From positions 1-37,834 of the forward strand of contig JAFGVS010000021.1 in assembly GCA_016937865.1 (NCBI GenBank): a stretch of 37,834 bases of DNA, given 5' to 3'. The translations under genes and the position numbers were made by a program. The notes under the pieces were generated by a model, which worked only from the letters and a program-made list of their open reading frames with translations, did no database searches and was not told the DNA's origin. Source of the stretch: Alphaproteobacteria bacterium (GTDB taxonomy: Bacteria; Pseudomonadota; Alphaproteobacteria; Rs-D84; NBLK01). Positions 18,786 to 27,687 of the stretch are shown here, piece by piece; position 1 is the first letter of the stretch; each line of letters opens with the position of its first letter.

Positions 18786-19064
18786 TCATTCATCCTTATT
18801 TGGGGTTAGTATCCCCCGAACAAGCGCCCGGTTATAAATTTCATCAATTCGTTTGAGCTTTTCTTTACAGGCCGGGATTTCATCTTTTTCTATTCTAAAT
18901 AATCCAAAAGCTTTTTGGGCCTCTTCTTTGACTCTATTTAAATCATTTTTTAGCAAGACATATATTTCCTTAAATATTGGATTTTTTTCTTGAAGATCTT
19001 TTAAGATACTTACCTCGATTGTTGCTTTTTGTAATAAGCCTTTAAATTCTTCTCGCTCTCTCAT
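18786..19064 (-). CDS. Hypothetical 92-aa helical protein
   Basis: ORF with an AAGGAG ribosome-site-like sequence upstream; no family recognised. Confidence 0.6.
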   Translation of the reverse strand: MREREEFKGLLQKATIEVSILKDLQEKNPIFKEIYVLLKNDLNRVKEEAQKAFGLFRIEKDEIPACKEKLKRIDEIYNRALVRGILTPNKDE

Positions 19065-19091
19065 TTCCTTCTCCTTTAATTTCTAACCCTT

Positions 19092-19349
19092 TTATTTGTT
19101 CATTCGCTCTATCAAAGCGTTATAATGCATTAAAAGAGTCACATCTCCTATTTCTTTACTTTCTTCTCCAGGCATTTTTTCTTTTTTTGCCCAAGACTCT
19201 AGCGCTCCTTCCCAGTCGTTTCTTTCATTTTCAATATCTATTCCGGCTGCTTCTAATCCCTCTATTAAGCACCTAACCGCCTCCACTGTAACGCGGTTTT
19301 TTACCATTTCTGCCACGGTTTCTTTTAATTTAGTTATTTCCTGGCTCAT
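19092..19349 (-). CDS. Hypothetical 85-aa helical protein
   Basis: ORF with AAAGGAGC upstream of the ATG, 27 nt before the 92-aa ORF on the same strand; no family recognised. Confidence 0.6.
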   Translation of the reverse strand: MSQEITKLKETVAEMVKNRVTVEAVRCLIEGLEAAGIDIENERNDWEGALESWAKKEKMPGEESKEIGDVTLLMHYNALIERMNK

Positions 19350-19463
19350 TCTCTGCTCCTTTCCCTTACACTTTTACTTTAGAATAATTAAAATCTATTT
19401 ATCGAGTCATTTTTATCATATTTACATCTTGCATTTTTTAGGTCTTCAAGGTAGATTTCTTTC

Positions 19464-19856
19464 ATGCCATTACTTATAACCTTATTCTTTTTTTTGAGCG
19501 GCTGCGATGCCTCCTCTACCGTTTCTTTCGGAAGCACTACGTTTACCGTTGAAGTTGCCGATACTGTCGCAGAACAACAAAAAGGATTAATGTTCCGCAA
19601 AAATCTTTGTGAAACCTGTGGGATGTTGTTTGACTTTCACGCCGAGCAACCTATTGCCATGTGGATGAAGGACACCCCCTTACCTTTGGATATGCTTTTC
19701 CTGAATGCGAAAAAGGAAGTCATTTTTATTGCGGCGCACACAACACCTTATTCTATTGAAACGATTCAATCGCCGTTTCCGACACGCTATATTTTAGAGT
19801 TGAACGCCGGATCGGCTGAAAAATATAACATCCATGTGGGAGATATTATGCAATGA
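19464..19856 (+). CDS. DUF192 family protein, probable lipoprotein
   Basis: VEVADTVAEQQKGLMFRKNL...GMLFDFHAEQPIAMWMKDTPLPLDMLFL is the DUF192 signature; lipobox-like LSGC near the N-terminus. Confidence 0.88.
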   Translation: MPLLITLFFFLSGCDASSTVSFGSTTFTVEVADTVAEQQKGLMFRKNLCETCGMLFDFHAEQPIAMWMKDTPLPLDMLFLNAKKEVIFIAAHTTPYSIETIQSPFPTRYILELNAGSAEKYNIHVGDIMQ

Positions 19857-20194
19857 AAGAAATGACACAACGCCAATTACAAGTTGCCGAAAAAATCAGA
19901 CGAATCCTTTCCGAATTATGGCCCTCTTTTGATACTTTTTTACCTCCGGTTTCTTTGGTCGAGGTTCAAATTAGTCCCGACCTTAAAAATGCGACTATTT
20001 TTTATATGGCCAACAATGGTATGGAAAAGGCCGAACTTGAAAAACAATTGAAAGAATCCGTGAAACACATTCGTTATGAGCTGGCAAACCGTCTGAATTT
20101 ACGCGTGGTTCCCCGTTTACAATTTAGAGAAGACCATCTACAGGACAAAGCGAATCATATTGAAACTTTATTAAAGGAAACGGGCGATGTTTGA
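19853..20194 (+). CDS. rbfA: Ribosome-binding factor A
   Basis: RQLQVAEKIRRILSELW...VSLVEVQISPDLKNATIFY...LNLRVVPRLQFREDHL matches RbfA. Confidence 0.88.
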   Translation: MKEMTQRQLQVAEKIRRILSELWPSFDTFLPPVSLVEVQISPDLKNATIFYMANNGMEKAELEKQLKESVKHIRYELANRLNLRVVPRLQFREDHLQDKANHIETLLKETGDV

Positions 20195-20423
20195 TTTAGG
20201 ATTTTATGAATTTATCCTTATTGGATTTGTTTTATTTTTGATTTTGCCAGCTCAGGATTTCCCCAAAACAATGCAATCGATTGTACGCGGGGTTCAAAAA
20301 GCCAAAAATGGGGTCTCGAGTTTTTTTGCCCAATTTTCAGATCCGATGAATGAGTTCAATGATATTCGTCATGAAATTGAAAAAGAATCCCAAGAGATTC
20401 GAAAAAAATTGAAAAAAAAATAG
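20187..20423 (+). CDS. TatA/TatB-like translocase component (short)
   Basis: MFDLGFYEFILIGFVLFLILPAQDFPKTMQSIVRGVQKAKNG: one TM helix, hinge and amphipathic helix as in TatA/B. Confidence 0.7.
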   Translation: MFDLGFYEFILIGFVLFLILPAQDFPKTMQSIVRGVQKAKNGVSSFFAQFSDPMNEFNDIRHEIEKESQEIRKKLKKK

Positions 20424-20445
20424 CCGCTTTAAACGGCTTTTTTTT
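20422..20445 (+). terminator. Rho-independent terminator
   Basis: AGCCG-ctttaaa-CGGCT followed by a T-run, immediately after the tatA/B-like stop. Confidence 0.75.
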
Positions 20446-21151
20446 ATTCCATAACTAGGCAGGAAACTTTTTGTGTTTGAAGGTCTGCGCAGAGCTTATC
20501 CGCAACATCCCGAGATCCCATTCCAACTACGCGTAAGCGATATAGCATTTTTCCGTTCACTTCTTTTTCAATAATGGCATATTGTTGATTAGCCAATACT
20601 GGGTGACTGCCTTTTAGACGTTTCCATTCTTTTTCCGCGCTTTGATAAGAAGAGACCGCGGCCAATTGCACCTGCCATCCAGATGGCACAACTGTCGCCT
20701 TTTTAACAACTGGTGTTTTTTTAGAAGACGTCGATTCGTCCCCCGTTCTAATTTTGCTTGGGGCTTTGATTTGTTTTACTTTTTTCTCTATTTTTGGCGC
20801 AGGGACTTCACGATCTTCTCCCTCCACAGCTGGTTTTACATTGTCTTCTTCTTCGGCTGCTTCTAGTGCTTTTTGCGCATTCTCAACATCTTCATCTGAA
20901 AGTTCGTCGGAACCAATCGTTTGTTCCATTGCGCTTTCTGGCATTGTTGCTTCATTTGCTTTTTCACCCCGTGAAAGTAATTCACTAAATAACACAACCA
21001 CAACCGCTACAAAGACAACCGCGAGCACGACCAAGACAACAGGAAAACCTTTTCCATTTTGTTCTGGCATGTTTGATTTATATGAAAAATCATTATCATC
21101 ATCGTGGCCTAATTTTTTATCTAATTCTTCAAAAAATGATTTTTCTGTCAT
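20444..21151 (-). CDS. SPOR-domain inner-membrane protein
   Basis: Single TM (FPVVLVVLAVVFVAVVVVLF), charged linker, C-terminal SPOR-like GWQVQLAAVSSYQSAEKEWKRL...YRLRVVGMGSRDVADKLCADLQ. Confidence 0.87.
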   Translation of the reverse strand: MTEKSFFEELDKKLGHDDDNDFSYKSNMPEQNGKGFPVVLVVLAVVFVAVVVVLFSELLSRGEKANEATMPESAMEQTIGSDELSDEDVENAQKALEAAEEEDNVKPAVEGEDREVPAPKIEKKVKQIKAPSKIRTGDESTSSKKTPVVKKATVVPSGWQVQLAAVSSYQSAEKEWKRLKGSHPVLANQQYAIIEKEVNGKMLYRLRVVGMGSRDVADKLCADLQTQKVSCLVME

Positions 21152-21221
21152 GAAAAAATTTCCTCTTCTGGTTTAATCTGCTCTAATTCTATCAAATAAA
21201 AGGCATTTTCGCAATACCAAA

Positions 21222-21256
21222 TATAAAAAAGGCCCTCTTGATGAGAACCTTTTCTT
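21222..21256 (-). terminator. Possible terminator (imperfect stem)
   Basis: Minus strand AAGGTTCTC-atcaa-GAGGGCCTT followed by a T-run; stem contains mismatches. Confidence 0.4.
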
Positions 21257-21272
21257 TTATGTTGTTTTTTTC

Positions 21273-21794
21273 TTAGTAATTTACGGTAACTTGATATCCA
21301 GATCCACCGGCATTTGTTGTATTATAAACTCCAGCTGGCTCGTTCCCTGTAAAATCAATTGACCCACCAATATAGAGATAGTTTGATCCACCGTTTAGTC
21401 TGGAAGAGGCTGTGTCTGTTCCTGTTGTAAATACTGGATCAAATGTTAAGGTGTTTCCGTTACCTTCGCTTAATGTGGCTAGCTCCCCTGTCATGCTAAC
21501 GTAAACAAGTATATCGGGAGCCCCTGTCATTTGAATTAGCCCTCCTGCTGTGGTTCCTGAACAAACATAAGAAACAGGACAATTGGTAATGATACCACTA
21601 TTATTCATAGTAACTGTTTGAGGACCAGCGCCCGGATCAATTGCAATGCTCCCAAAATTAACATCTTGAGAATTTGTAACTGTCAACGGCGTTGAAAGTT
21701 CCATCTGTGCATGTCCTGTCCCGCTTGCCGCGAAAGCCCCTGAACTAAAAACCGTTGCAATTGCAAATAATGATATTTTTACTCTGTTTTGCAT
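21273..21794 (-). CDS. Secreted DUF4402-like protein
   Basis: Signal peptide ending AFA; 'LTVTNSQDVNFGSIAIDPGAGPQTVTM' and C-terminal 'AGVYNTTNAGGSGYQVTVNY' resemble DUF4402 proteins. Confidence 0.78.
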   Translation of the reverse strand: MQNRVKISLFAIATVFSSGAFAASGTGHAQMELSTPLTVTNSQDVNFGSIAIDPGAGPQTVTMNNSGIITNCPVSYVCSGTTAGGLIQMTGAPDILVYVSMTGELATLSEGNGNTLTFDPVFTTGTDTASSRLNGGSNYLYIGGSIDFTGNEPAGVYNTTNAGGSGYQVTVNY

Positions 21795-21883
21795 TTCTCT
21801 CTCCTGTTTATGAGATTTCTCTCTTTTCGGAATTTACACTTTTAGATACTTGAGCACAAGGGGAAAAAAATATCATTTATGGC

Positions 21884-21912
21884 TTGCGGGGAGTCCCAAA
21901 ATAAGGTATACT
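21884..21912 (+). promoter_or_regulatory. sigma70-type promoter (TTGCGG-N17-TATACT)
   Basis: TTGCGG, 17-nt spacer, TATACT at 21907-21912, upstream of the TTG start at 21941. Confidence 0.6.
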
Positions 21913-21940
21913 TGGCATGTACCCGAGGAAAGGTGATTTG

Positions 21941-23167
21941 TTGAAACAATCTTTAAAAGTCTTTTTATTGGCCATTTTTTGCCTGTCTGCAAGCGCAGGC
22001 TGGGCGCAATATTCCTCATCTTCCTATCGCCCTTACACTACTGGTGATCGTTTAGATCGGTCTAAATTTTATTACACAGAGCGTCGTCCCAAAGTTAAAT
22101 CCGTTACGAAAGAAGACTGCCGTTATCAAACTAAAATTTGTTTGGATGAATTCTGCCTTGATGAGTATGATGGTTATAAAAAATGTAAAGATAATAGCAT
22201 CACAGATTTTTATGGCTTAGTTGAAACTTGCATGGATGCCTTACCGACCGGTAATGAACGGGCCAGCTATCGCCGGTCTTGCCAACCTTATATGGACTCT
22301 GTGATTAATGATTATTTAAAACAAATGAAAAGTTTTATGCGTTATCAAACCGATATGAATAAATGTGACTTATCCCGCGATAGATTAGAAGCTGCTCAAG
22401 CGTGTTATGGTATTGCCATTTCCCGCGGTGGCGCAAAGAGCAAAACATTAAAATCCCTTTTGACCAAGGCTTGCGGTGATGATGTTACCGGTGGAAGTGA
22501 ATTGATGGTTGAAGAATTCTGGGGCGCGGGCTATATGGGGGCTGATGGCGCCGGATGGCTTGCAAACTTTGCAATGTTAAATTTTGGCTCTAAACAACAT
22601 GGATGGCAAAAAGTCGTTGATGCCACACTTGCCCGCTACATTGATCGTAAACGTGTTGATTGCGGTGAAGGTGAATACACTGTTGGTGAAGTGGGTAAAT
22701 ATTCTGCGAAACTCGTAAATGCGGGGGATGCCCTCCGTTTGGGTGCGGCCAGTGCGATCTTGAAAAAGAATATGCAAACACAAGAAGCGGCAAACTCTGT
22801 TGGAAACGTGATTTTCTTGGATACGCAAACCAAAACAGGTAGTTATAACACCCCAATCAACCCAGCCGCGAGCGAATCGGACGCCCAAATGCATTTGGCA
22901 AAAGCGACAAAAGCCTTGGCCCTTGGGAAAAGCTTTCCTGTCTCGATTGAAGATTTAAATGAAATTTACTATACAGCACCGGTTGCCGGGGATGTCCTGA
23001 TTTGGTATCAACACAACCAATCCACAAAATGCTATACCTTTGTTGTGAAAGACCCTTCGGAAGGCGACCTTGAACCGGTTTCAAGACGTCAGTTCGAAAG
23101 CCTGAAAATGTTGAATAAGGAGCTCACTTCTTATTATGACAAGTGTTTCAAAAAAGAAGCTGAATAA
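21941..23167 (+). CDS. Hypothetical secreted protein with a Cys-rich N-terminal half
   Basis: ORF track begins at 21917, but that ATG lies at the predicted transcription start; TTG at 21941 follows GAGGAAAGG and starts a clean signal peptide (LKQSLKVFLLAIFCLSASAGWAQ). Confidence 0.75.
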   Translation: MKQSLKVFLLAIFCLSASAGWAQYSSSSYRPYTTGDRLDRSKFYYTERRPKVKSVTKEDCRYQTKICLDEFCLDEYDGYKKCKDNSITDFYGLVETCMDALPTGNERASYRRSCQPYMDSVINDYLKQMKSFMRYQTDMNKCDLSRDRLEAAQACYGIAISRGGAKSKTLKSLLTKACGDDVTGGSELMVEEFWGAGYMGADGAGWLANFAMLNFGSKQHGWQKVVDATLARYIDRKRVDCGEGEYTVGEVGKYSAKLVNAGDALRLGAASAILKKNMQTQEAANSVGNVIFLDTQTKTGSYNTPINPAASESDAQMHLAKATKALALGKSFPVSIEDLNEIYYTAPVAGDVLIWYQHNQSTKCYTFVVKDPSEGDLEPVSRRQFESLKMLNKELTSYYDKCFKKEAE

Positions 23168-23192
23168 CCTTTTGAATTAAAACTAAAATTTA

Positions 23193-23225
23193 AAGAATCC
23201 TCTTACTCAAGAGGATTCTTTTTAC
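23193..23225 (+). terminator. Rho-independent terminator
   Basis: 12-bp perfect stem AAGAATCCTCTT-actc-AAGAGGATTCTT followed by a T-run. Confidence 0.85.
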
Positions 23226-23339
23226 GTATTTCGACTTTAAAAGCAAGCGGTTTTTTATTCTTTTTTGTGGGTTATTTTCTAGACCTTATTCCAAAAGGAT
23301 GCTAGGGTGTTTTTTGAAGTGAGAAGGAGACAAGAAAAC

Positions 23340-26300
23340 GTGGATACCACACGGTTTATTCATTTGCGGGTACATTCGTCCTATTCGTTATGCGAAGGCG
23401 CTATTCACCTCAAAAAACTCCCTTCCCTTTGTGAAGATCTTTCTATGCCGGCTGTTGCCGTTACTGATACAAACACCCTTTTTGGGGCTCCGTTGTTTTC
23501 AAAAGTTTGCCTAGGGGCAGGCGTTCAACCTATCCTTGGCATCCAAGTTGATGTTGGACTTGTTCCACAAAAGAAACGTGGCTTTTCCCGCCCTGCCACA
23601 CAGGAGATTCCAACAGGTCAACTTGTTCTCCTTGTTCAAAATGAAACGGGATATAATACCTTAAACAAGTTAATTTCAGCCGGTTATTTGGAAAATGATA
23701 CGTTTCGTCTAACACTTGATAAACTGAGCGAATTTAATGATGGCTTGATTTGTTTGACCGGGGGACATCGCGGTGTTTTAGGGAAGCTCCTTTTAGAAAA
23801 TCGCACGGACGAAGCCCAGAAAATTCTTTTAAACCTAAAGGCTATTTTTAAAGACCGTCTTTATGTTGAAGTGCAACGCCACGGTTTGCCGGAACAATAT
23901 AAAACCGAACCCCAATTTATTGAATGGGCTTATCAACACACAATCCCACTTATCGCTACCAATGATGTTTTTTTCAAACATAAATCTGATTATGAAGCCC
24001 ATGATGCATTGCTCTGTGTCAAAGATGGCCGATATGTTGATGAAGACGATCGACGCAAAGAAACAAAAGAACATTATTTTAAATCTCAAGAGGAAATGAT
24101 TACCCTCTTTTCTGATATGCCAGAGGCGATTGCCAACACCGTTCAAATCGCAAAACGCTGTGGATATGCTGTACCAACCCGCGCCCCTTTACTGCCTCAT
24201 GCGTATGAAGACATGAATCAATCCGAAGATGATATTTTACAAGACAAAGTCACGCGTGGATTACAAAAACGTCTAGATGTGCTTGGTATTGTCGACACAA
24301 AACCGTATTTTGATCAATTGGCCTATGAGCTTTCTGTCATTAAGAAAATGGGTTTCCCTGGCTATTTCCTTATCGTTTCTGACTTCATTAAATGGTCTAA
24401 ATACCAAGGCATTCCGGTTGGTCCAGGACGTGGATCTGGCGCGGGATCCGTTGTTTCGTGGGCGTTGAAAATCACAGATATTAATCCGCATGAATATGGC
24501 TTACTTTTCGAACGTTTTTTGAATCCAGATCGAATCAGCATGCCCGATTTCGATGTCGATTTTTGCCAAGATCGTCGTGAAGAAGTCATCCATTATGTCC
24601 AACAAAAATATGGCGCCGATAAAGTCGCCCAGATCATTACGTTTGGAGAACTCAAAGCGCGCGCCGTTTTGCGTGACGTTGGACGTGTTTTGCGGATGCC
24701 TTATGGACATGTTGATCGATTGTGTAAATTTATTCCCGGAAATCCTGGTGACAAGACCACTTTGGCGGAAGCCTTGCAAAAAGAAAAAGCGTTAAAAGAA
24801 GAATATGAGACCGATGATATTGTTAAAAAGCTGTTTGATATTGCGATGATTTTAGAAGGCCTCCACCGTCACGCCTCGGTTCATGCTGCGGGTGTTGTGA
24901 TTGGGGATCGCCCCCTGGATCAATTGGTGGCCCTTTACCATGATCCACGCGCGGAAATGCCCGTGACACAATATGATATGAAATTCGTCGAAGATACGGG
25001 CTTGATTAAGTATGACTTTTTGGGATTAAAAACCTTATCTGTTATTAAGCAAGCCGTTGGCATGATCAAGCAAAATCATACCCTTGAAATCGATATTGAT
25101 CATATTCCACTGGATGACCCAAAGGTCTATAAAACGTATGCCAAGGGTGACACCATTGGTTTGTTCCAATTTGAAAGTACAGGTATGCAAGAAAGCTTGA
25201 AAGCCTTGCAGCCAACTGAGTTTAATGACTTGATTGCGATGGTTTCTTTATATCGTCCTGGTCCGATGGAAAATATTCCCCATTATGTTGCCCGAAAACA
25301 CGGGAAAGAAGACGTTACTTATTTACACGAACTCATGGCCAAAGCTTTAAAAGAAACCTATGGCATTATTGTGTATCAAGAACAGGTAATGGAAATGTCT
25401 AAAGTGTTGGCCGGATTTACAGGTGGACAAGCCGACACTCTCCGAAAAGCGATGGGGAAAAAAATCCAATCCCTCATGGATCAGTTAAAGCCTCTGTTCG
25501 TCGAAGGATGTTCTAAAAATGGCATTCCGACCGATACTTCAACCCAAATCTGGGAATTGATGGAAAAGTTTGCATCTTATGGATTTAATAAATCACACGC
25601 GGTCTGTTATGCATTAATCTCTTATCAAACCGGTTATTTAAAAACGTATTATCGCCCCGAATTTATCGCCGCCTCTATGAATTATGATTTAAACAATACA
25701 GACAAATTGGTCATTTTTGTAGCGGATGCCAAAAAGTATAAAATGCAAATTGTCCCGCCGAATGTAAACACATCCGAAGCCTTATTCGCGGCCAAAGAAG
25801 GCAAAGTGTATTATGCGTTGGGTGCGCTGAAAAATGTTGGTGTTGATGCGATGCGACGCGTTGTTGCCGAGCGAAATGAAAACGGCCCTTTTAAAAGCGT
25901 CCCAGATTTCTTGGCACGCGTTAATCCGAAGGATGTGAACAAGCGTACGTTGGAAAACCTCATCAAATCTGGTGCGTTTGATACGTTGGACGCGGATCGT
26001 GCCACATTGCTGGCGAATGTGAATTTACTTTTGGCAAATATGGGATCTGTGTATTTACAAAAAGAGACTGGCGAAACCAGTTTATTTGGCGTTTCTGAAA
26101 ACATCCCCAATGCCCCCGCGCCATCGTTTTATCAGAACATGAAAAAAGCCGAACCGCTTTCCATTATTGAAACCATTCGTGGGGAACATGAAACTTTAGG
26201 TTTTTATATTACCACGCATCCGCTTCGTCGTTTTTCAAAACTATTTAAGAAAATGACCATTCAAAGTTCTAAAGATTTTGCCGATTTGGCCGATGGTCAA

Positions 26301-26771
26301 ACCGTTCGCTTGCCTGTTTTTGTCGATTCCTTTACCGTGCGTCGCACGAAAAAAGATACTAAGATGGGTATTTTAAAAGCATCGGATTCTTTTAATGAAT
26401 TTGAAATTCTCTTTTTCTCACGCGAGCTGGAGCACGTTCTGACATTCTTAAAAGAAAAGACGGCGATGTTGTTAACTGCGAATGTGAAAAAAGATGGGGA
26501 TTCTATCAGTTTATTTGGTCGGAGTGCCGAACCTTTGATGCGCCATATTTTCCAATGCTTAACAACGGTGACCTTACCGATTAAAGATAAAAGTGTTTTA
26601 CCTAAGATTGCACCAGAGTTGGCCAAAGCAAAAAAAGGATATACGAATGTTATTTTGAATATCCAATCCGGCGGTAAAATTTCAACCATGCGCTTGCCGC
26701 AGAAAGTCTTGCTGACCGAAGAAATATTCGAAACTGTTGAAAAATACGTTCCAGAGTTGGAGTTGAAGTAA
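23340..26771 (+). CDS. dnaE: DNA polymerase III subunit alpha
   Basis: N-terminal PHP motif HLRVHSSYSLCEGAI; GPGRGSGAGSVVSWAL, PDFDVDFCQDRREEVI, SLYRPGPMENIP, FNKSHAVCYALISYQTGYLK. GTG 23340 after AGGAGA is a better start than 23307. Confidence 0.95.
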   Translation: MDTTRFIHLRVHSSYSLCEGAIHLKKLPSLCEDLSMPAVAVTDTNTLFGAPLFSKVCLGAGVQPILGIQVDVGLVPQKKRGFSRPATQEIPTGQLVLLVQNETGYNTLNKLISAGYLENDTFRLTLDKLSEFNDGLICLTGGHRGVLGKLLLENRTDEAQKILLNLKAIFKDRLYVEVQRHGLPEQYKTEPQFIEWAYQHTIPLIATNDVFFKHKSDYEAHDALLCVKDGRYVDEDDRRKETKEHYFKSQEEMITLFSDMPEAIANTVQIAKRCGYAVPTRAPLLPHAYEDMNQSEDDILQDKVTRGLQKRLDVLGIVDTKPYFDQLAYELSVIKKMGFPGYFLIVSDFIKWSKYQGIPVGPGRGSGAGSVVSWALKITDINPHEYGLLFERFLNPDRISMPDFDVDFCQDRREEVIHYVQQKYGADKVAQIITFGELKARAVLRDVGRVLRMPYGHVDRLCKFIPGNPGDKTTLAEALQKEKALKEEYETDDIVKKLFDIAMILEGLHRHASVHAAGVVIGDRPLDQLVALYHDPRAEMPVTQYDMKFVEDTGLIKYDFLGLKTLSVIKQAVGMIKQNHTLEIDIDHIPLDDPKVYKTYAKGDTIGLFQFESTGMQESLKALQPTEFNDLIAMVSLYRPGPMENIPHYVARKHGKEDVTYLHELMAKALKETYGIIVYQEQVMEMSKVLAGFTGGQADTLRKAMGKKIQSLMDQLKPLFVEGCSKNGIPTDTSTQIWELMEKFASYGFNKSHAVCYALISYQTGYLKTYYRPEFIAASMNYDLNNTDKLVIFVADAKKYKMQIVPPNVNTSEALFAAKEGKVYYALGALKNVGVDAMRRVVAERNENGPFKSVPDFLARVNPKDVNKRTLENLIKSGAFDTLDADRATLLANVNLLLANMGSVYLQKETGETSLFGVSENIPNAPAPSFYQNMKKAEPLSIIETIRGEHETLGFYITTHPLRRFSKLFKKMTIQSSKDFADLADGQTVRLPVFVDSFTVRRTKKDTKMGILKASDSFNEFEILFFSRELEHVLTFLKEKTAMLLTANVKKDGDSISLFGRSAEPLMRHIFQCLTTVTLPIKDKSVLPKIAPELAKAKKGYTNVILNIQSGGKISTMRLPQKVLLTEEIFETVEKYVPELELK

Positions 26772-26796
26772 TAAAAAAGGCTGTCCGAAGACAGCC
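26772..26796 (-). terminator. Rho-independent terminator of the minus-strand M23-bactofilin-rpiB genes
   Basis: Minus strand GGCTGTC-TTCG-GACAGCC followed by TTTTTT; UUCG tetraloop hairpin. Confidence 0.8.
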
Positions 26797-26902
26797 CCGT
26801 TTCTAAAAAAATGAAAAAACTCAAATTAATTTTTATGTTTATGTCGTTTCACTATAGCATCGTGATTTTATTTTGTCAAATACTTCTATTTTTATGAACA
26901 TT

Positions 26903-27331
26903 TTAACACGAACAGGTGGAAAGTTTATCAATTCGGCGGGTATGTCTATCCGCATCTGAGAATTTTGTTTTTAGAAACACATCAACTATTTTTATGGCAT
27001 CGTCGATCAATGTTGTGCGTGCGCCAAGGCATAACACATTCGCATCATTATGCTCTCGTGTTAAGATCGCATCCAATACGGCTCGACATAAACCAGCCCG
27101 AATAGAAGGACACCGGTTTGCCGCAATGCTCATCCCAATTCCTGTGCCACAAATTAAAATACCAAAATCTGCTTTTTTATCTTTGATTTGATCAACCACT
27201 TTTTTCGCATAGTCTGGATAGTCGACAGAATCATCCGTTGTTGGACCACAATCTATAATGCGGTTTTGCAGGTGCGCCACAATGGCGGCTTTCATTTCGA
27301 CCCCCGCATGATCCGATGCGATTGCAATCAT
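26903..27331 (-). CDS. rpiB: Ribose-5-phosphate isomerase B
   Basis: IAIASDHAGVEMK, YPDYAKKVV, GILICGTGIGMSIAANR, REHNDANVLCLGAR are RpiB/LacAB motifs. Confidence 0.93.
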   Translation of the reverse strand: MIAIASDHAGVEMKAAIVAHLQNRIIDCGPTTDDSVDYPDYAKKVVDQIKDKKADFGILICGTGIGMSIAANRCPSIRAGLCRAVLDAILTREHNDANVLCLGARTTLIDDAIKIVDVFLKTKFSDADRHTRRIDKLSTCSC

Positions 27332-27675
27332 TATTTTGTATCCTTATGACGGAAGTCGCCTTCGACAAAAGCGCCTTGTTCCATCGAAAGGGATTCATGA
27401 TGGATATTTCCAATTACACGGGCGGTTTCCGCCAAGAACACGTCTTTGGCCAAAATTTTACCTTCTAGTGCACCATAAACTTCTACGCGATCGGCTTTAA
27501 TTGTCCCAATGACTTTGCCATTTAGCCCAATAATGATAGCCTCGGCATTTACGTCGCCATCGACAACCCCATCGATATTGATTTCACCTTCTCCTTTTAG
27601 GGTTCCTTTAATCACCACGCCTGTGTTAATGACAGAAGGGTTGAGTGTGCGTTTTGATTTTAATAAACCGAACAT
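27331..27675 (-). CDS. Bactofilin
   Basis: SVINTGVVIKGTLKGEGEINIDGVVDGDVNAEAIIIGLNGKVIGTIKADRVEVYGALEGKI is a bactofilin repeat pattern. Confidence 0.92.
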   Translation of the reverse strand: MFGLLKSKRTLNPSVINTGVVIKGTLKGEGEINIDGVVDGDVNAEAIIIGLNGKVIGTIKADRVEVYGALEGKILAKDVFLAETARVIGNIHHESLSMEQGAFVEGDFRHKDTK

Positions 27676-27687
27676 CTTTATAATCCT

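Noticed and set aside
20754-21176. 140-aa Ser/Thr-rich plus-strand ORF
   Set aside because: Antisense to the SPOR-domain gene; low-complexity Ser/Thr translation arises from the acidic/alanine linker on the other strand.
26297-26824. 175-aa minus-strand ORF over the 3' end of dnaE
   Set aside because: Antisense to confirmed dnaE coding sequence and runs through the terminator region.
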